64,000 nt of DNA from Antedon mediterranea. Lineage: Eukaryota > Echinodermata > Crinoidea > Comatulida > Antedonidae. Each line of letters begins with the position of its first letter. Within the stretch, counting starts at the first letter, position 1. The stretch covers positions 28,695,795 to 28,759,794 of the forward strand of contig NC_092670.1 of assembly GCF_964355755.1 (NCBI RefSeq), written 5' to 3'. Positions 1 to 10,747 of this stretch are shown here, piece by piece. Under the pieces are notes generated by a model that worked only from the letters and a program-made list of their open reading frames with translations, was not told the origin of the DNA and searched no databases. Both the position numbers and the translations under genes were made by a program.

Positions 1-433
1 GCCTTGTTTAACAACATTGGCGATTTGTCTTTTTTGAGAATCAATGATATTACCCCACGCCTTTGTGAAATAGAAAGACTTCCTCTTTGAAAGGAGTATT
101 TGAATGAATTTGTTAGGGTTTGGCTAATTTCAGTCCAAAAACATTTGTAAAATTCAGCTGAGAGACCGGTTCGGTTCCTGGTGTTTTATTGTTATCCATT
201 TCATTTAGGGCCTCAAAATAATCTTTTCCGGAGAATGGGAGTTCACATTTTGTTTTATCTTTGTTTAAGAAAGGCGTGTTGTAAGTCGTTATTTTCTTCA
301 GAATTGTACAATGTTTGGTAAAAAAATGTTCTTTATTTAATATATGAAGTTTATTTTCCAATAGTTTTGGATCGGTAATTTCACCGTTCTCAATAATAAG
401 TTTTGTAATGTTTTTTTTAATTATAATTTCCAC
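1..433 (-). pseudogene. L1-like ORF2, start of reverse transcriptase region (partial)
   Basis: A 106-codon open frame (433-113) has the character of the region just before the LINE reverse transcriptase fingers: a segment with an 'ENGEITDPKLLENKL' pattern, where L1 elements have a conserved 'G.ITD...I' block, and then 'NKTPGTEP', resembling the 'KSPGxDG' block with key residues changed. It follows the endonuclease on the same strand with a frame-broken gap at 434-800. It continues beyond the left edge, so the YxDD catalytic box cannot be seen. It could only be functional if repaired in several places. Confidence 0.5.
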
Positions 434-799
434 GTTCTAAATTTAGGAAGTATTTCGTATTTTTTTCACCTTCCTCCACATATTTGGCTCTTGATATAAT
501 CATAGAACCACGTGTTTTAAATTCATAAAGTTGTTCAAGTTCATTTTTTTTAAATTTAATTTGTTCGTTTAGTGTTTGATCATTTTTATCGCAAAATTGC
601 TCTTCTAAAATTTGTATTTCATTTTGTAATTGTTTAATGTTATTTTTTTTTCATTTTATTTTGTTTACTAGCAAATTTGATTGTTGTTCTTCTTAGGTTA
701 CATTTTGTCATTTTCCAAATAGTGTTAGGGTTATTTTCTGCACATTCTATCTTGGTGGTTTTTATTGTTTCTATAATATCCTTTTACGTAGTTAGGATC

Positions 800-1563
800 C
801 TATAATAAACTAGTGTTTAGCTTCCAAAAACCAGGGCCTCTTTTCTGTATTAATCCATTTATTGAAAGTGATATTAATGAATGGTCAGTTTTAAAGCCTG
901 ATATAATTGCAGTGTCGTTTACGTGTGCCCATAGAGAGTATGAGATAAGAAAATAGTCAATTCTACAAAATATTGGTGGGGAGTGATTTGAGTGCCATGT
1001 AAATAATTGTTTCTTTGGGTTCTCTACTCTCCAAATATCAATTAAATCTAATTTGTCTATAACTTTATTAATTAGCTCGGTGCATTTTGGAAGTGTTTGT
1101 CCCTTGCCATGTTTTTTATCGAAAGACGAATTCAAAAGTGTATTAAAATCACCTCCAATGATAATAGGTTTTTTCCGAATTCCTCAATTTTGTCACATAA
1201 AAGTTCGAAAAAGTTACTGCCATTATTATTATTGGGTCCGTAAATGTTTGCAAATGGTAAATGATTTTTCCTTAATTGACATGTTTGCAATGATTATTCT
1301 ACCATTGTCATCCCGATAAATATTATCAAATTTGTATGTAGCATTCGGTTTAAAAAGTACACATTCTCCGGCAGAATTGGATGTGCCATTACTGAATAAT
1401 ATGTTGTGCCCCCATTATTTTCGCCATGCTTTTCCAATTCGCTTGTGCAGTGTCTTTCTTGTAGAAAATAAATGGAAAAAGAATGATCATGTAACCAATT
1501 AAAAACCGTCCGACGCTTAAACGAGTTCCTTACATTCAAACTACATATTTCTACATTTGCCAT
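800..1563 (-). pseudogene. L1-like ORF2 APE-type endonuclease, frameshifted
   Basis: The domain starts at a methionine at 1,563 with the usual N-terminal strand ('ICSLNVRN', matching the S-x-N-x-R pattern) and 'QERHCT', corresponding to the Q-E-T-H-x metal-binding glutamate block. After frame changes at about 1,294 and 1,140, blocks resembling 'YGPN' and 'GGDFN' can be read. The last frame (1,135-800) holds 'IDYFLIS' and 'TDHSLISLS', the catalytic D-H end of the fold, followed by 'RGPGFWKLN', which links endonuclease to RT in L1 elements. The length fits a whole endonuclease. At least two frameshifts make it nonfunctional. Confidence 0.8.
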
Positions 1564-1699
1564 AGTGACGTATGGTTGTTAAATATTATTTTTGGTTTAC
1601 TTTCTTTATGATCAATACAATAATATAACAGCGTATTGCTTTAGGGTTAATACTCATGGCCAATATGAATACAATATATAATTATATACAATTCATACA

Positions 1700-2179
1700 T
1701 TAAGGTAGTAATAACATACACATATAAAAGTGCAAAAAACATATATGGTTTTTAAAAAAAAGAAAAAAAAAGGTAGCCAGGCCTACATGGCTCGTTCTTT
1801 TACCGCTAAACAACAACTCCCACGAGTAAGCATTGTTCCATAATAAGAGAAAAAATAAACATACTATGCCTAGCCTACATATTTCCGGTACTTCACAAGT
1901 GAGCGTCATGTAATTATAATTAAGAAGATAATAACCTGTTTTGGTGTGGAATTTGAAATATGATGCATCATTAATAGCATTTACTGGATAAAGAAAAGAA
2001 CTTTTATTTAGATAGTTATTAACCAAAATAACCACGGTGTATTCGGCAAATGCCTGCCCTGTCATTTTGTAGGCAAGAGTATTGTTATTCATGAACGCTA
2101 TTTTATTGGTTCCTATATTGGTTGATTGATAATTAGCAATATTATCCAAATATGGTGTGTTTTTGCCATCGTTTACCAT
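1700..2179 (-). other. Unassigned 159-codon open frame in LINE spacer
   Basis: An open frame of 159 codons on the minus strand lies between ORF1 and the endonuclease of the L1-like element. The first half is rich in N, Y and T. The second half is hydrophobic and includes poly-T/poly-A derived phenylalanine and lysine runs. I recognise no family. The AT-rich composition makes a chance open frame likely, and I do not claim it is a gene. Confidence 0.12.
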
Positions 2180-2653
2180 GTAATCGTCTTAGCTTATAAC
2201 AAATCATTACAGTAATTTACAGTTAATAATCAATAATAATAAACATACTACATACATTTTTTAAGCAATGAATATCCCTGTTTCAAAGATACGTTGGTTG
2301 CGAACCATCGTATTCGTAGTGACGTTAGCCATACAACTCATTGAGTATGGTACAGTATGTGGGCATGTACAGCATTGTTCATGAGCATCGTTCCATTGGT
2401 TTCTATTGTTTGGTTATTTAGCATGTACAAAATATGGTAAACGTTGAGCTTGCCACTGCTTTACTGTACTGTTTAAATGGCTACCTGTATTGCTATGAAA
2501 ATGACTGTTTTACTATTACTACCTCTAGCAGAAATAAAAAAACAAACATACACAATTTAACATACATTTGCAAAGTCATATAATGTCAGACTAGTGCAAT
2601 ACAATTATTGTTTTATAGGGCTTAGCAAAATTACTTGTTTCTCCTGTTTTAAA

Positions 2654-3486
2654 TTATTGTTTATCTAACATATAGTTTAAAAAGTCATGTGTCTTGTACT
2701 TGATTACTGGTGGTACACTACAAGGGATAAAGGCACACTTTACGTCCGATCTTTGCCTAATTGTTTTTAAATGTTTTTCTGTTAGTGTTTGTCTTAGAAG
2801 TCTTGCCTTATGGGATACGTCATCGCTTATATAAATAGTGTTATTGTTTAGTGGATTGCCCTGTTTTCGCTGATTGGCTTAGAACAAATTGCCTGTCCAC
2901 GTATCTTAACAGTTTACAGTGAATTGGTCTTGGTCTCCGCGATGATGAGCGCCTTGCGGGGGTTCTATGGGCTCGTTCCACTTCTATGTCGTCCCCATTC
3001 TCTAAATTCATGTGCGAAGTGATAACAATTCTACAAATTCCTTGCACGATAAATTGCCTCCCTTCTTGTAATCTTCTGGTACGTTATGAATGATTATATT
3101 ATTCCTCCTCGATCTATTTTCGAGATCGTCTACTTTCATTTCTAGATAGGTAATAGTATCTATTAAGTTTCATTAACTGACTTACATTTGTTTTTATTGT
3201 CCTCCACTGATTTTTCCATGAATTCTAGCGATCGTGTTATCTCTGTGATTGCTCCTGTGGTTTTTTCGCCTTTTCCTCAATTTTGGTCACCTTACCCTCT
3301 AGCTTATTGACTCGTTGATCCATCGACTCCAGTTTGTTGAGCATTAAGTCAAGTTTTGAAGAGAGTAAGAGAGAGAGCCGCACCCAGATTTTTTCAGCTC
3401 CGAATCTGACCCTTAACTGTCTTGGCTAGGGGTGAACCTCAGATGATAGGTTATTTTTTTCCTTTTCAGCTTTCGATTTTTCCATA
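2654..3486 (-). pseudogene. L1-like ORF1 protein, frameshifted
   Basis: Translation from an ATG at 3,486 gives a charged N-terminus. A leucine-heptad coiled-coil stretch follows ('LNKLESMDQRVNKLEGKV' around 3,340-3,280), then an RRM/C-terminal part with 'EVERAHRTP', 'RPRPIHCKLLRY' and 'DRQFVL' (3,047-2,841). Those blocks are the conserved ERAHR and RP-I-x-K-x-L-x-Y signatures of L1 ORF1p, which binds LINE RNA as a trimer. A further frame (about 2,853-2,654) carries the C-terminal domain ('KARLLRQTL') and ends at TAA. At least three frameshifts separate these pieces. It is the 5' ORF of the same element as the endonuclease at 1,563-800. Confidence 0.75.
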
Positions 3487-3591
3487 TTCAAAGGAGAGTT
3501 TTACTTTCAGTGTAAAAAATATGTATATACGACACTGAATTAGTTGTTTTTGAACGGAGCGCTAAAAAATGTGATGGTTTGTGTGTAAATT

Positions 3592-3748
3592 TCAGGAGCT
3601 ACAAGTATACACGTCTTTACTGCACCGTAGCTTAGCACCCTCCTCTTTTATCCATATCTCAGCATTCCACCGCTCATAGTCGGCTTGGCATTTTTCACGC
3701 TCCAATTCCAGTTGCAGTTTAAGTTTTCTAAAATCGAGTGCCGCATCA
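3592..3748 (-). pseudogene. Unassigned coiled-coil coding fragment
   Basis: About 51 codons on the minus strand read without interruption to a TGA at 3,592. They are rich in K, E, L and R ('RKLKLQLELEREKCQ', 'YERWNAEIWIKEEG') and predict a charged amphipathic helix. Such helices occur in transposon- and retrotransposon-encoded proteins, but I cannot name the family. The upstream end meets the first satellite monomer at about 3,745, so the fragment was cut by, or inserted next to, the satellite. Confidence 0.3.
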
Positions 3749-5470
3749 AAATGGTTAAAAACGTCTCCAATGCGAGTTGAAGACGTTTTTACTCTTTAAT
3801 GTTTATGCGTGAAAAAGTTTGATCGAAATGCTCAAAATGGTTTAAAACGTTTCCAAATGCGATTTTAAGCTATTCTGTGCACTTTAATGTTTTTGTGTCG
3901 GAAAGATTTTTTCGAAATGCTCAAAATGGTCTAAGACGGTTTCAAGTGTGATTTTAAGCACTTTGTTCAAGTTCAAAAAACATTTATTTATTGAACAATG
4001 GCATTATACAGTATAATATAATTATAGGTGTGTACATAAATGAAAACATAGTAATAAGCCATCATTTGGGGTCTTCTCTAGAAGAAAACAAGTTTCTTGT
4101 CTCGAGAAAGACCCCAGAAACAATACACATACATTTAAACTAATACAATTTACTACATAAAATAATAAATAAAAACAAAAACGATGAAATAAAAATAGAT
4201 ACTTTCAGTGTACTACAATCATAATAATATTAATATTAGTATAAAGAAATAAGATATTTTTTTAAATTTTTACGAAAAGTATAAAGAGATTTAAAATGCT
4301 TTATTTTATCATCAAGATCATTCCAGATTCGCGGTCCTGAAACAGAAACAAAATATTCGGAAATTTTCAGTCTAAAAGGAGGTACATCAAGATGCTGAAA
4401 TTTATTGTCGATACGTAAATAGTACTTGTGTGATTTTGTATGATGACTTAATAGATTAGACATTGTCACAGGGAGTTTGGTATTAAAGAATTGAAAAATA
4501 AAGGAAGCAATTTGTGTTGTAAATAGATCATGTAGACTAAGAATATTGAGTTTTTTAAGTAAAGGTTGGGAAGGGGCATCGAAATGCACAAAATGATCTA
4601 AAACGTCTCAAAATGCGATTTGAGGCTATTCTAAGCACTTTGATGTTTCGTTTGAAAAAGTTTGATCGAAATGCTCGAAATGGTCTAAAACGTTTCAAAA
4701 TGCGATTTTAAGCGATTCTGTGCACTTTGATGTTTTTGTGTGAACAATTTTTGTCGAGATACTAAAGATGATCTAAACCATAATATTCAAATGCGCTTTT
4801 AAGCTATTTTGTGCACTTTGAAGTTTTTGTGGGAAAAAGTTTTATCGAAATGCTCAAAATGGTCTAAAACGTTTCCAAATACGATATTAAGCTATTCTGT
4901 ACTTTTGTGTGAAATAGTTTTGGCGAAATGATCAAAGTGGTTAAAAACGTTTCTAAATGCGTTTTTAAGCTATTTTGTGCACTTTAATGATTTTGTGTTT
5001 CAAAAGTTTCACCGAAATGCAAAAATATGGTCTAAACGTCTCCAAATGCAATTTGAAGCTATTCTAAGCACTTTGATGTTTTGTGTGACCAAGTTTCATC
5101 GAAATGCACAAAATGGTCTAAAACGTCTGAGGCTATTCAAAGAACTTTGGTGTTTACATGTGAAAAAGTTTTTGTCGAAATACTAAAGATGGTCTAAAAC
5201 ATGTTCAAATGCGATTTTTAGCTATTTTGTGCACTTTGATGTTATTGTGTGAAAAAGTTTTGTCGAAATGACCAAAAATGGTTTAAAACGTCTCCAATTG
5301 CGATTTGAAGACTTTTTGCTCTTAATGTTTTTGAGTGAAAAAGTTTAATCGAAATGCTCGAAGTGGTCTAAAATGTTCCAAAATGCGATTTTGAGCGATT
5401 CTGTGCACATTAATGCTTTGTATGAACAATTTTTGTCGAAATACTAAAGATGGTCTAAAACGCCATTCCG
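3745..5470 (+). repeat. ~88-bp satellite, plus-orientation block, interrupted by LINE
   Basis: Diverged tandem monomers read on the plus strand as 'CAAAATGGTCTAAAACGT', 'TCCAAATGCGAT', 'AAGCTATT', 'TGTGCACTTTGATGTT' and 'GTGTGAAAAAGTTT'. Spacing between matching points is about 86-88 bp. The block is split by a LINE 3' fragment at about 3,969-4,580. Monomers here differ from one another more than those at 34-54 kb, which suggests an older, less homogenised array. Confidence 0.9.
3969..4589 (-). pseudogene. LINE ORF2 C-terminus and 3' end inside satellite
   Basis: A 117-codon frame (4,589-4,236, minus) matches the C-terminal tail of CR1/L2/Jockey-clade reverse transcriptases: 'LNILSLHDLFTTQIASFIF', 'LPVTMSNLL', a tyrosine-rich 'HKYYLRI' block, and 'GPRIWNDLDDKIKHFKSL' before a basic C-terminus. 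The 3' untranslated tail runs to about 3,969 and ends in AT-rich sequence with an ATAAA-type signal. The element is heavily 5' truncated, as is normal for LINEs, and sits in a satellite monomer. No clear target-site duplication is visible. Confidence 0.75.
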
Positions 5471-6124
5471 CAACCTATGTTTGGGTCGCGAAAAAAAATG
5501 GATGGGTCGCGATACTGAAACTTCTTATCAATTATACACTTATCTATATGTGAAATGTTCTCAGTTTTGTAGAATCTACAAAAAGGATTACATTTTACAA
5601 TTACAGTTTTCCCTGTGTTGACGTGCGGCGAGTCCGTAGCCTAGCGACGGGGCAATGGACGCTTTTGATGCATAGTTCGTTATTAATATACAGGTGGGAA
5701 TCCCCTTTTAGGACGTGGATTTAATAACCTACCAACTGGTTCTACGACGCTATTTTTCTGTAGTTTGCAAAGGAGTGTGTAACTTGACTGAACAACTGCG
5801 AACTTTTACAATGAACATTAGAATAATAGAAAGAACGCAAATGTGTTTACCGGTGGAAAAAATAGCTGGCTACGATCGTTTTGCCGATTGCGAGCGCGCT
5901 ATTATTATAGTGTCATTTCCGACCAACTAGATATTTTTACGTGCGAGAGTACAATATCCAGCCAGGGGTGTCAGTTAACAAAATTCGCTTTGTCACAGAC
6001 CCAACCATGGGTAATTTGTGCATTTTTGATGTGCTGGCAACAGGCTGCGGGTGGCAAAATGCCTATGGCTCCATTAATAGATTACTATAACAATACAATA
6101 ATGTTCAACCTTATGGTGTAGATA
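5471..6124. other. Insertion between satellite blocks, unassigned
   Basis: The satellite stops at about 5,470 within a monomer. The next sequence begins with 'CCGCAACCTATG', followed by two 'GGGTCGCGA' strings, which resembles the terminal sequence of hAT transposons. A 71-codon open frame at 5,715-5,930 has no recognisable motif. I see no transposase. The hAT suggestion rests only on the terminal-like string. Confidence 0.25.
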
Positions 6125-6505
6125 TAATAAGAGCACTCTGAGATCACTGAAAGTATGTTATAATAATGCCTTACGTTTGCTGCTGAAGCAGCCTAGAAAT
6201 TGTAGTGCAAGCATGATGTCTGTCTTAAATGACGTCCCATGCTTTGATGAGTTCATTAGAAAATCTCTTTTTAGTTTTAAAAATCGTGTGAAGAAGTAGT
6301 AATTCTTTGATCAAGGCCATTAATCGCCACATTCTTAATGTGTCAAGAATGCACATACAATGGAATGCCTAGTTGCATTGACTTTATATATTTATATATA
6401 TTTGTTTTTGTTCTATGAGGTCTTAGATTAAGATTATTTTCTCTCTTTTGCTATGGATATATCATGTCACCATGATATTCTGAAATAAAAAGATGAATGA
6501 ATGAT
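6125..6505 (+). mobile_element. LINE 3'-terminal fragment
   Basis: About 50 codons read in frame on the plus strand ('LKVCYNNALRLLLKQPR', 'VPCFDEFIRKSLFSFKNR') and match the extreme C-terminus of an RTE/L2-type LINE reverse transcriptase, where a 'YNNAxRxLL' block is followed by 'VPxFxExxRK'. Tandem stops follow, then about 200 bp of 3' UTR, and finally AATAAA with a short GAATGAATGA tail at about 6,490-6,505. It is strongly 5' truncated. Confidence 0.6.
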
Positions 6506-6692
6506 ATTATTTTCGGATACAAAAACTCAACTAAGTTACACACTCGGATGTCATAAAAGTATTGAGATGTGTGGTTATAAACCTGATGTGAAAATTATGG
6601 TTTTCTTGGTTAGTAGTTCTAAGTTGATCATAGACATTCCAACCCATGGTATTAAAAAACGAGATATCGATTTTGAAAGTGGGATGGTGTAA

Positions 6693-7195
6693 GTGAGTGG
6701 CCGAGCGGTTAAGACAGTGGAACCGTAATTACGTAGCCATAACATCGGCAGGGGTTCAAGGCTCACTCACTCCATGGTTGTGGTGGTAGAACGAGTCTTC
6801 TCGGATAAAGACTATAAACCGTAGGTCCAGTGTACACATCTAGCTCGTGTGCACTTTAAAGAACCTAGTACATCTTTCGAGACGAGTAGGGGGTTACCCC
6901 GGTGTATTAGTACATCACGGCCACTGATCACCAACTGGGCCCTCCGGGAGACCAGTCTTTGACTGAAGAGGTTACCCAGTATAAATATAAATTTCAATCA
7001 ATGGGATATAAAGCCGTTGGTCCTGTGTACATACAGTAGAGTGCACGTTAAAGAACTTGTTCAATTTTTACAAAGAGTAGGGGATCATCTCCTGGTGTTC
7101 TGATCTGGTAGGCGCTGTACTGATGGCTGCCGTGGGTCCACGGAGGGCCTAATCGGAGTTTCGTTTCCAGTTAAGCTTGAGGACGAGAGCACGTT
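6693..7195 (+). mobile_element. tRNA-derived SINE with duplicated central domain
   Basis: The head (6,693-6,770) is tRNA-like. A perfect 7-bp acceptor stem (GTGAGTG with CACTCAC) encloses a box A 'TGGCCGAGCGG' and a box B-like 'GGTTCAAGGC'. A body follows with 'GTGCACTTTAAAGAAC', 'CGAGTAGGGGGTTACC' and a downstream 'GTGCACGTTAAAGAAC' / 'AGAGTAGGGGATCATC', so the conserved central domain appears twice (about 6,810-6,990 and 7,010-7,180). Widely distributed invertebrate SINEs have such central domains. Transcription would be by RNA polymerase III from boxes A and B. The T-stem is degenerate, so the head is not a functional tRNA. Confidence 0.75.
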
Positions 7196-7197
7196 GA

Positions 7198-7280
7198 GTT
7201 TTATCAAAATGCTCGAAATGGTCTAAAACATGTTAAAATGCGATTTTAAGGTATTTTGTTAACTTTGATGTTTTCGTGAC
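7198..7280 (+). repeat. Single satellite monomer
   Basis: One plus-orientation monomer ('GCTCGAAATGGTCTAAAAC' through 'ACTTTGATGTTTTCGTG') lies directly after the SINE. It is the continuation of the 5' block displaced by the SINE and LINE insertions. Confidence 0.85.
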
Positions 7281-8446
7281 CATACTGCCTGTACTCCCAG
7301 TTAATTGTATAGTTAACTGTATATTAAATGATATTATTTTGCAACCCACGTTTGAGCAATTGAATATGGCAGCTTGCATGTGCAATTGTGAACAAAGTAT
7401 ACTAAATGAAGTTGAATAGATTGTCCTATTGTGAGTCTAGAGTATTGAAAATGAGAGCAAATTGTATAGACAAAAAGAATCCAATGTTCTTATCTAATTG
7501 AGTACTTTAAAGAAGTCTTCCACACATTTAGCAATAATGTGTACTGATGAAATCCATTCCCAGTTTTTTTTTTGGAAAGTTAGTGTTTGCTGTTGCATAA
7601 CAATTTCATGTTGTTACATTTCTCTTAAAAAGTGCCTTAAAACTGAGGAATGCTTCATACTAATATTGCCATAGCACGAACCACGACTGAAGGGGATTTA
7701 TCAAGGGACTGAAGATGTCTGTCCTCCAGACCTAAGTAATCCTTGGTCCGTCTAGCTTTGTGGTTCTCAAAGATTTTCAAATAAAAAAAAAGAAGAAATC
7801 GACCATAGACAGTAATCATCTTAAAGGTCAAAGCCAAAACTGCGTACTCTCTGGCATTTTTGGATGAAATTTTTCATAAAACTAAAATAGTAACATATAT
7901 ATTCTGAAAAATTTGACACCAAAATAAACTGTCTGTGACAACTATTTACTGAGATATGGCAATTCCTTAAAATATGGGTCAAATGTTAAAACTGGTACTT
8001 CCGGTCATTTTTTTTTCAAAATACTTAATTGAAGTTGGTGCTTTTGGAAAAAAGTGAACCAAAATATCCCTAACAGGCTCCTAACTATACATCTTTCTCA
8101 AACTTTTCCCTTTGAGAAAAATGGCAGCCATTTTGAAGTATATTTACCATCTTGAATTTTTAAAAGTTGAACAATTTATTTGTATTGCAGTATCTCCAAC
8201 GATAGTTTCTTGCAAAATATATATTTTAATGACTGTTGTTGAACAAATATTTGCCAAAATCGGATGCTTTAATAATGATATTAATTGGGTGTAAAAATGA
8301 GAGAAAACGGCCATTTTAGTTTTATGCAATTTAGCAATTTTTCTTCATCTCCATTTTTTATATGTTGTTCAGATTGTCGTAGGAAGTACCTACAACAAAA
8401 ATAAATTCGGTTTTAATTTTGTCTAGGTCAAACCGTAGTTTGACCG
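7281..8446. other. AT-rich sequence without identified genes
   Basis: No domain is recognisable. A 60-codon minus frame (7,837-7,655) contains 'RRTKDYLGLEDRHLQSLDK', which looks coding in composition but matches nothing I know. The part at 8,100-8,330 repeats 'GGC..CCATTTT' phrases of a kind common in dispersed repeats. I see no promoter or RNA gene. Confidence 0.3.
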
Positions 8447-8968
8447 GACTATATGAAAAAGTTTCGTCGAAATACTCAAATTTTTAAGCGATTTTTGTAT
8501 GAACAATTTTTTTCGAAATACTAAAGATGGTCTAAAACATGTTCGAATGCGATTTTAAGCTATTTTGTGCACTTTGATGTTTTTGTGTGAAAAAGTTTTG
8601 TCTAAATAATCAAAATGGTTAAAAACGTCTCCAAATGCGATTTGAAGACGTTTTTGCTCTTTAATGTTTTTGTGTGAAAAAGTTTTATCGAAATGTTTGA
8701 AATGGTCTAAAACGTTTCAAAATGGGATTTTAAGCGATTCTGTGCACTTTGATGTTTGTGTATAAACATTTGATGTCGAAATACTAAAGATGGTCAAAAA
8801 CATGTTCAAATGCGATTTTAAGCTATTTCGTGCACTTTGATGTTTTTGTTTTTTTTTCTCTTTTGTGGCGTTAACCACTATTTATTCATTTCATTTCATC
8901 AACAGATTAATACAATTATTTCTAATAATAATAATAACTATTCATTGTTATTCTTACTTTTGTTTGGT

Positions 8969-9001
<33 letters not shown>

Positions 9002-10073
9002 ATTTATTTTATCAACGTTACTGTTCTTGGAATCAGAGCATTATTTCTTTTCTGTTATTCACCTTTTTTCATAATTTTCTAGTATTTTTTTTTGTTCTAT
9101 AATTCTCAACATCTAGCATTGTGAACACTTAACTAATAAATGTACTGTAGGAGATACATTTGCTAATGTTGTATAGTTATTTTCGGTAGTATTTTTGACA
9201 TAAAATTCATTTATACCCTATATACAGATTATATACATTATTTTAAAATACGAATATAAAAAAAAAAAACAAAAACAAAAATATTAAAAATGCTTTTCTT
9301 ACTCCTGTGTCTAGTTTTATGTCTCATGGTTATATTTGTTTGCTTATCTTCTCGTGCGTTACTTATGTTGCATTACGTTTCTTTTTTGTTTTCAATATTA
9401 ATTTATACAATTTTTTTTTTTTTATTTATATTTCATATAAGATAAAATGAAACTGCCTATGTGTATTATACAACATTATTATGTAATATATTTTAAATAA
9501 TCAGATTCACATCAATATAAATTATAATAGGTGATTAAGGTAAGATCTTTTGTTTTTTCCGCCATAAAAAGACGAGACAATGATCCGGTCCATTTGTTTA
9601 CATTTTTCAAAGTATGTGCCTTGTAAACGCAGAAGCATCCAATAGAGAACATGTGATCTACATATTTGTTTCCTGTACCTAGTACAATGTTTCGATAATT
9701 TGCCTCGATCCCAAATTTGTGCATGGTGTAAACGTTAATATATTCCCATAAGGGTTTTACTTCAGTGCATTTATAAAAGAAATGGGCATCATCCTCTACT
9801 ACGTTGCATTGATGTTTTGTATGAAAAAGTTTTATCGAAATGCTCAAAATGGTCTAAAACGTTTCCAAATACGATATTAAGCTATTCTGTACACTTTGAT
9901 GTTTTGTGTAAAAAAGTTTCGTCGAAATGCTCAAAATGGTCTAAAACGTTTCCAAATACGATAATAAGCTATTCTGTACACTTTGATGTTTTGTGTGAAA
10001 AAGTTTTGTTGAAATGCTCAAAATGGTCTAACACGTTTCCAAATGCGATTTTAGGCTATTCTGTGCACACTTG
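8447..10073 (+). repeat. ~88-bp satellite, plus-orientation block, split by L1-like insertion
   Basis: Monomers at 8,447-8,848 and 9,809-10,073 are in the same orientation as the block at 3,745. Three consecutive matching points in the right part (9,839, 9,929 and 10,015) give periods of about 86-90 bp. The right part stays open in one frame for three units and gives a repeated ~29-residue peptide, which is a by-product of the period being near 87 rather than a gene. Confidence 0.9.
8849..9808 (-). mobile_element. L1-like LINE 3' fragment with target-site duplication
   Basis: A minus-strand frame (about 9,800-9,512) carries a block like the L1 ORF2 C-terminus: 'VEDDAHFFYKCTEVKPLW' (the E-D-x-x-H-x-F-x-x-C zinc-knuckle-like motif) and a tyrosine-rich tail. 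About 650 bp of AT-rich 3' UTR follow, ending in an A-rich tail (T-rich at 8,848-8,857 on the plus strand). The flanks repeat 'TTGATGTTTT' (8,837 onward and 9,809 onward), so this is a target-primed insertion into a satellite monomer, 5' truncated. Confidence 0.75.
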
Positions 10074-10313
10074 TTTATCCATTGACTATAACTTTCGGAT
10101 GATCATTATTATTAAATTTTTTAGTTAAAGGTGTATTGTCCCTTGAAAAAAAAATGATAAAAAACATATTCTAAATTTTAATTGGCCATATCAAAGTAAT
10201 ATTAAAGTTATTCACTTTAAATCGAAAATTTGAGGTAAAAACAACAAGTTTACGTACTTAATTTTTTAAGTAAAGATTCATTTTGTGGGATAATCTCCTA
10301 TTTTAGAATTTTA
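10074..10313. other. AT-rich spacer
   Basis: Between the satellite and the short palindromic element I see only AT-rich sequence and no feature. Confidence 0.3.
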
Positions 10314-10409
10314 TACAGTAGACTCTCCCAATACCGGAAACCCTCTCAAAACCAGACTATTCTTAATGCCCAAGCTCAAAGGTGTCCAGTAGTGGGATAG
10401 TTAACTGTA
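10314..10409. mobile_element. 96-bp palindromic MITE, pogo/Tigger-like
   Basis: The two ends are imperfect inverted repeats of about 29 bp: 'TACAGTAGACTCTCCCA' at the left, and 'TACAGTTAACTATCCCA' when the right end is read on the minus strand, with roughly 23 of 29 positions equal. The element is bounded by TA on both sides, and 'CAGT(A/T)GACTCTC' resembles the termini of pogo/Tigger elements of the Tc1-mariner superfamily. No coding capacity; a miniature non-autonomous copy. Confidence 0.7.
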
Positions 10410-10747
10410 GTACTGTATTAATAAAAATAAAGAAAAATATGTGGGTTACCGTTCATTCTGAGTAACAATACTAGATTTAAACAAGAGCAAACAGAGATTA
10501 CACACCTCCGACCAGAGCTAACTTCCAAAATAAATTAAAAATGATTGGGATCCGGATCTGGATTGCCTCATTACAATCATTTGTAGCTATATAAATTTCA
10601 GTCATTTAAAAAAAGATCCATTTAAAATTAGTAAATATTAAAAAGTGGTCGAGAATTGAGATCTTTGTCCAGATTTCCCTCAAAATTGAATGGAGTTGTT
10701 TGTGACCATCTATCAGTGGTTTAAATGTGGTTAATATCCGTCTTTTA

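Larger units (their letters stand above)
1..3490 (-). mobile_element. L1-like LINE, decayed, truncated by window edge
   Basis: A minus-strand non-LTR retrotransposon can be read from right to left: an ORF1-like region (about 3,486-2,654), a long spacer, then an APE-type endonuclease (1,563-800), and the beginning of an ORF2 reverse transcriptase region that runs out of the left edge. The order ORF1, endonuclease, RT is that of L1/Tx1-type LINEs. All reading frames contain frameshifts or stops, so the copy is dead. The spacer at 2,180-2,650 has no convincing coding sequence. The assignment rests on ORF1 and endonuclease motifs; the subfamily (L1 versus Tx1) cannot be set from sequence alone. 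Confidence 0.8.

Noticed and set aside
6693-6770. Functional tRNA gene
   Set aside because: The acceptor stem is perfect, but the T-stem does not pair and the SINE body follows directly.
9817-10128. 103-codon repetitive ORF
   Set aside because: It is the satellite read in a frame that stays open because three units are near 87 bp; there is no start context or domain.
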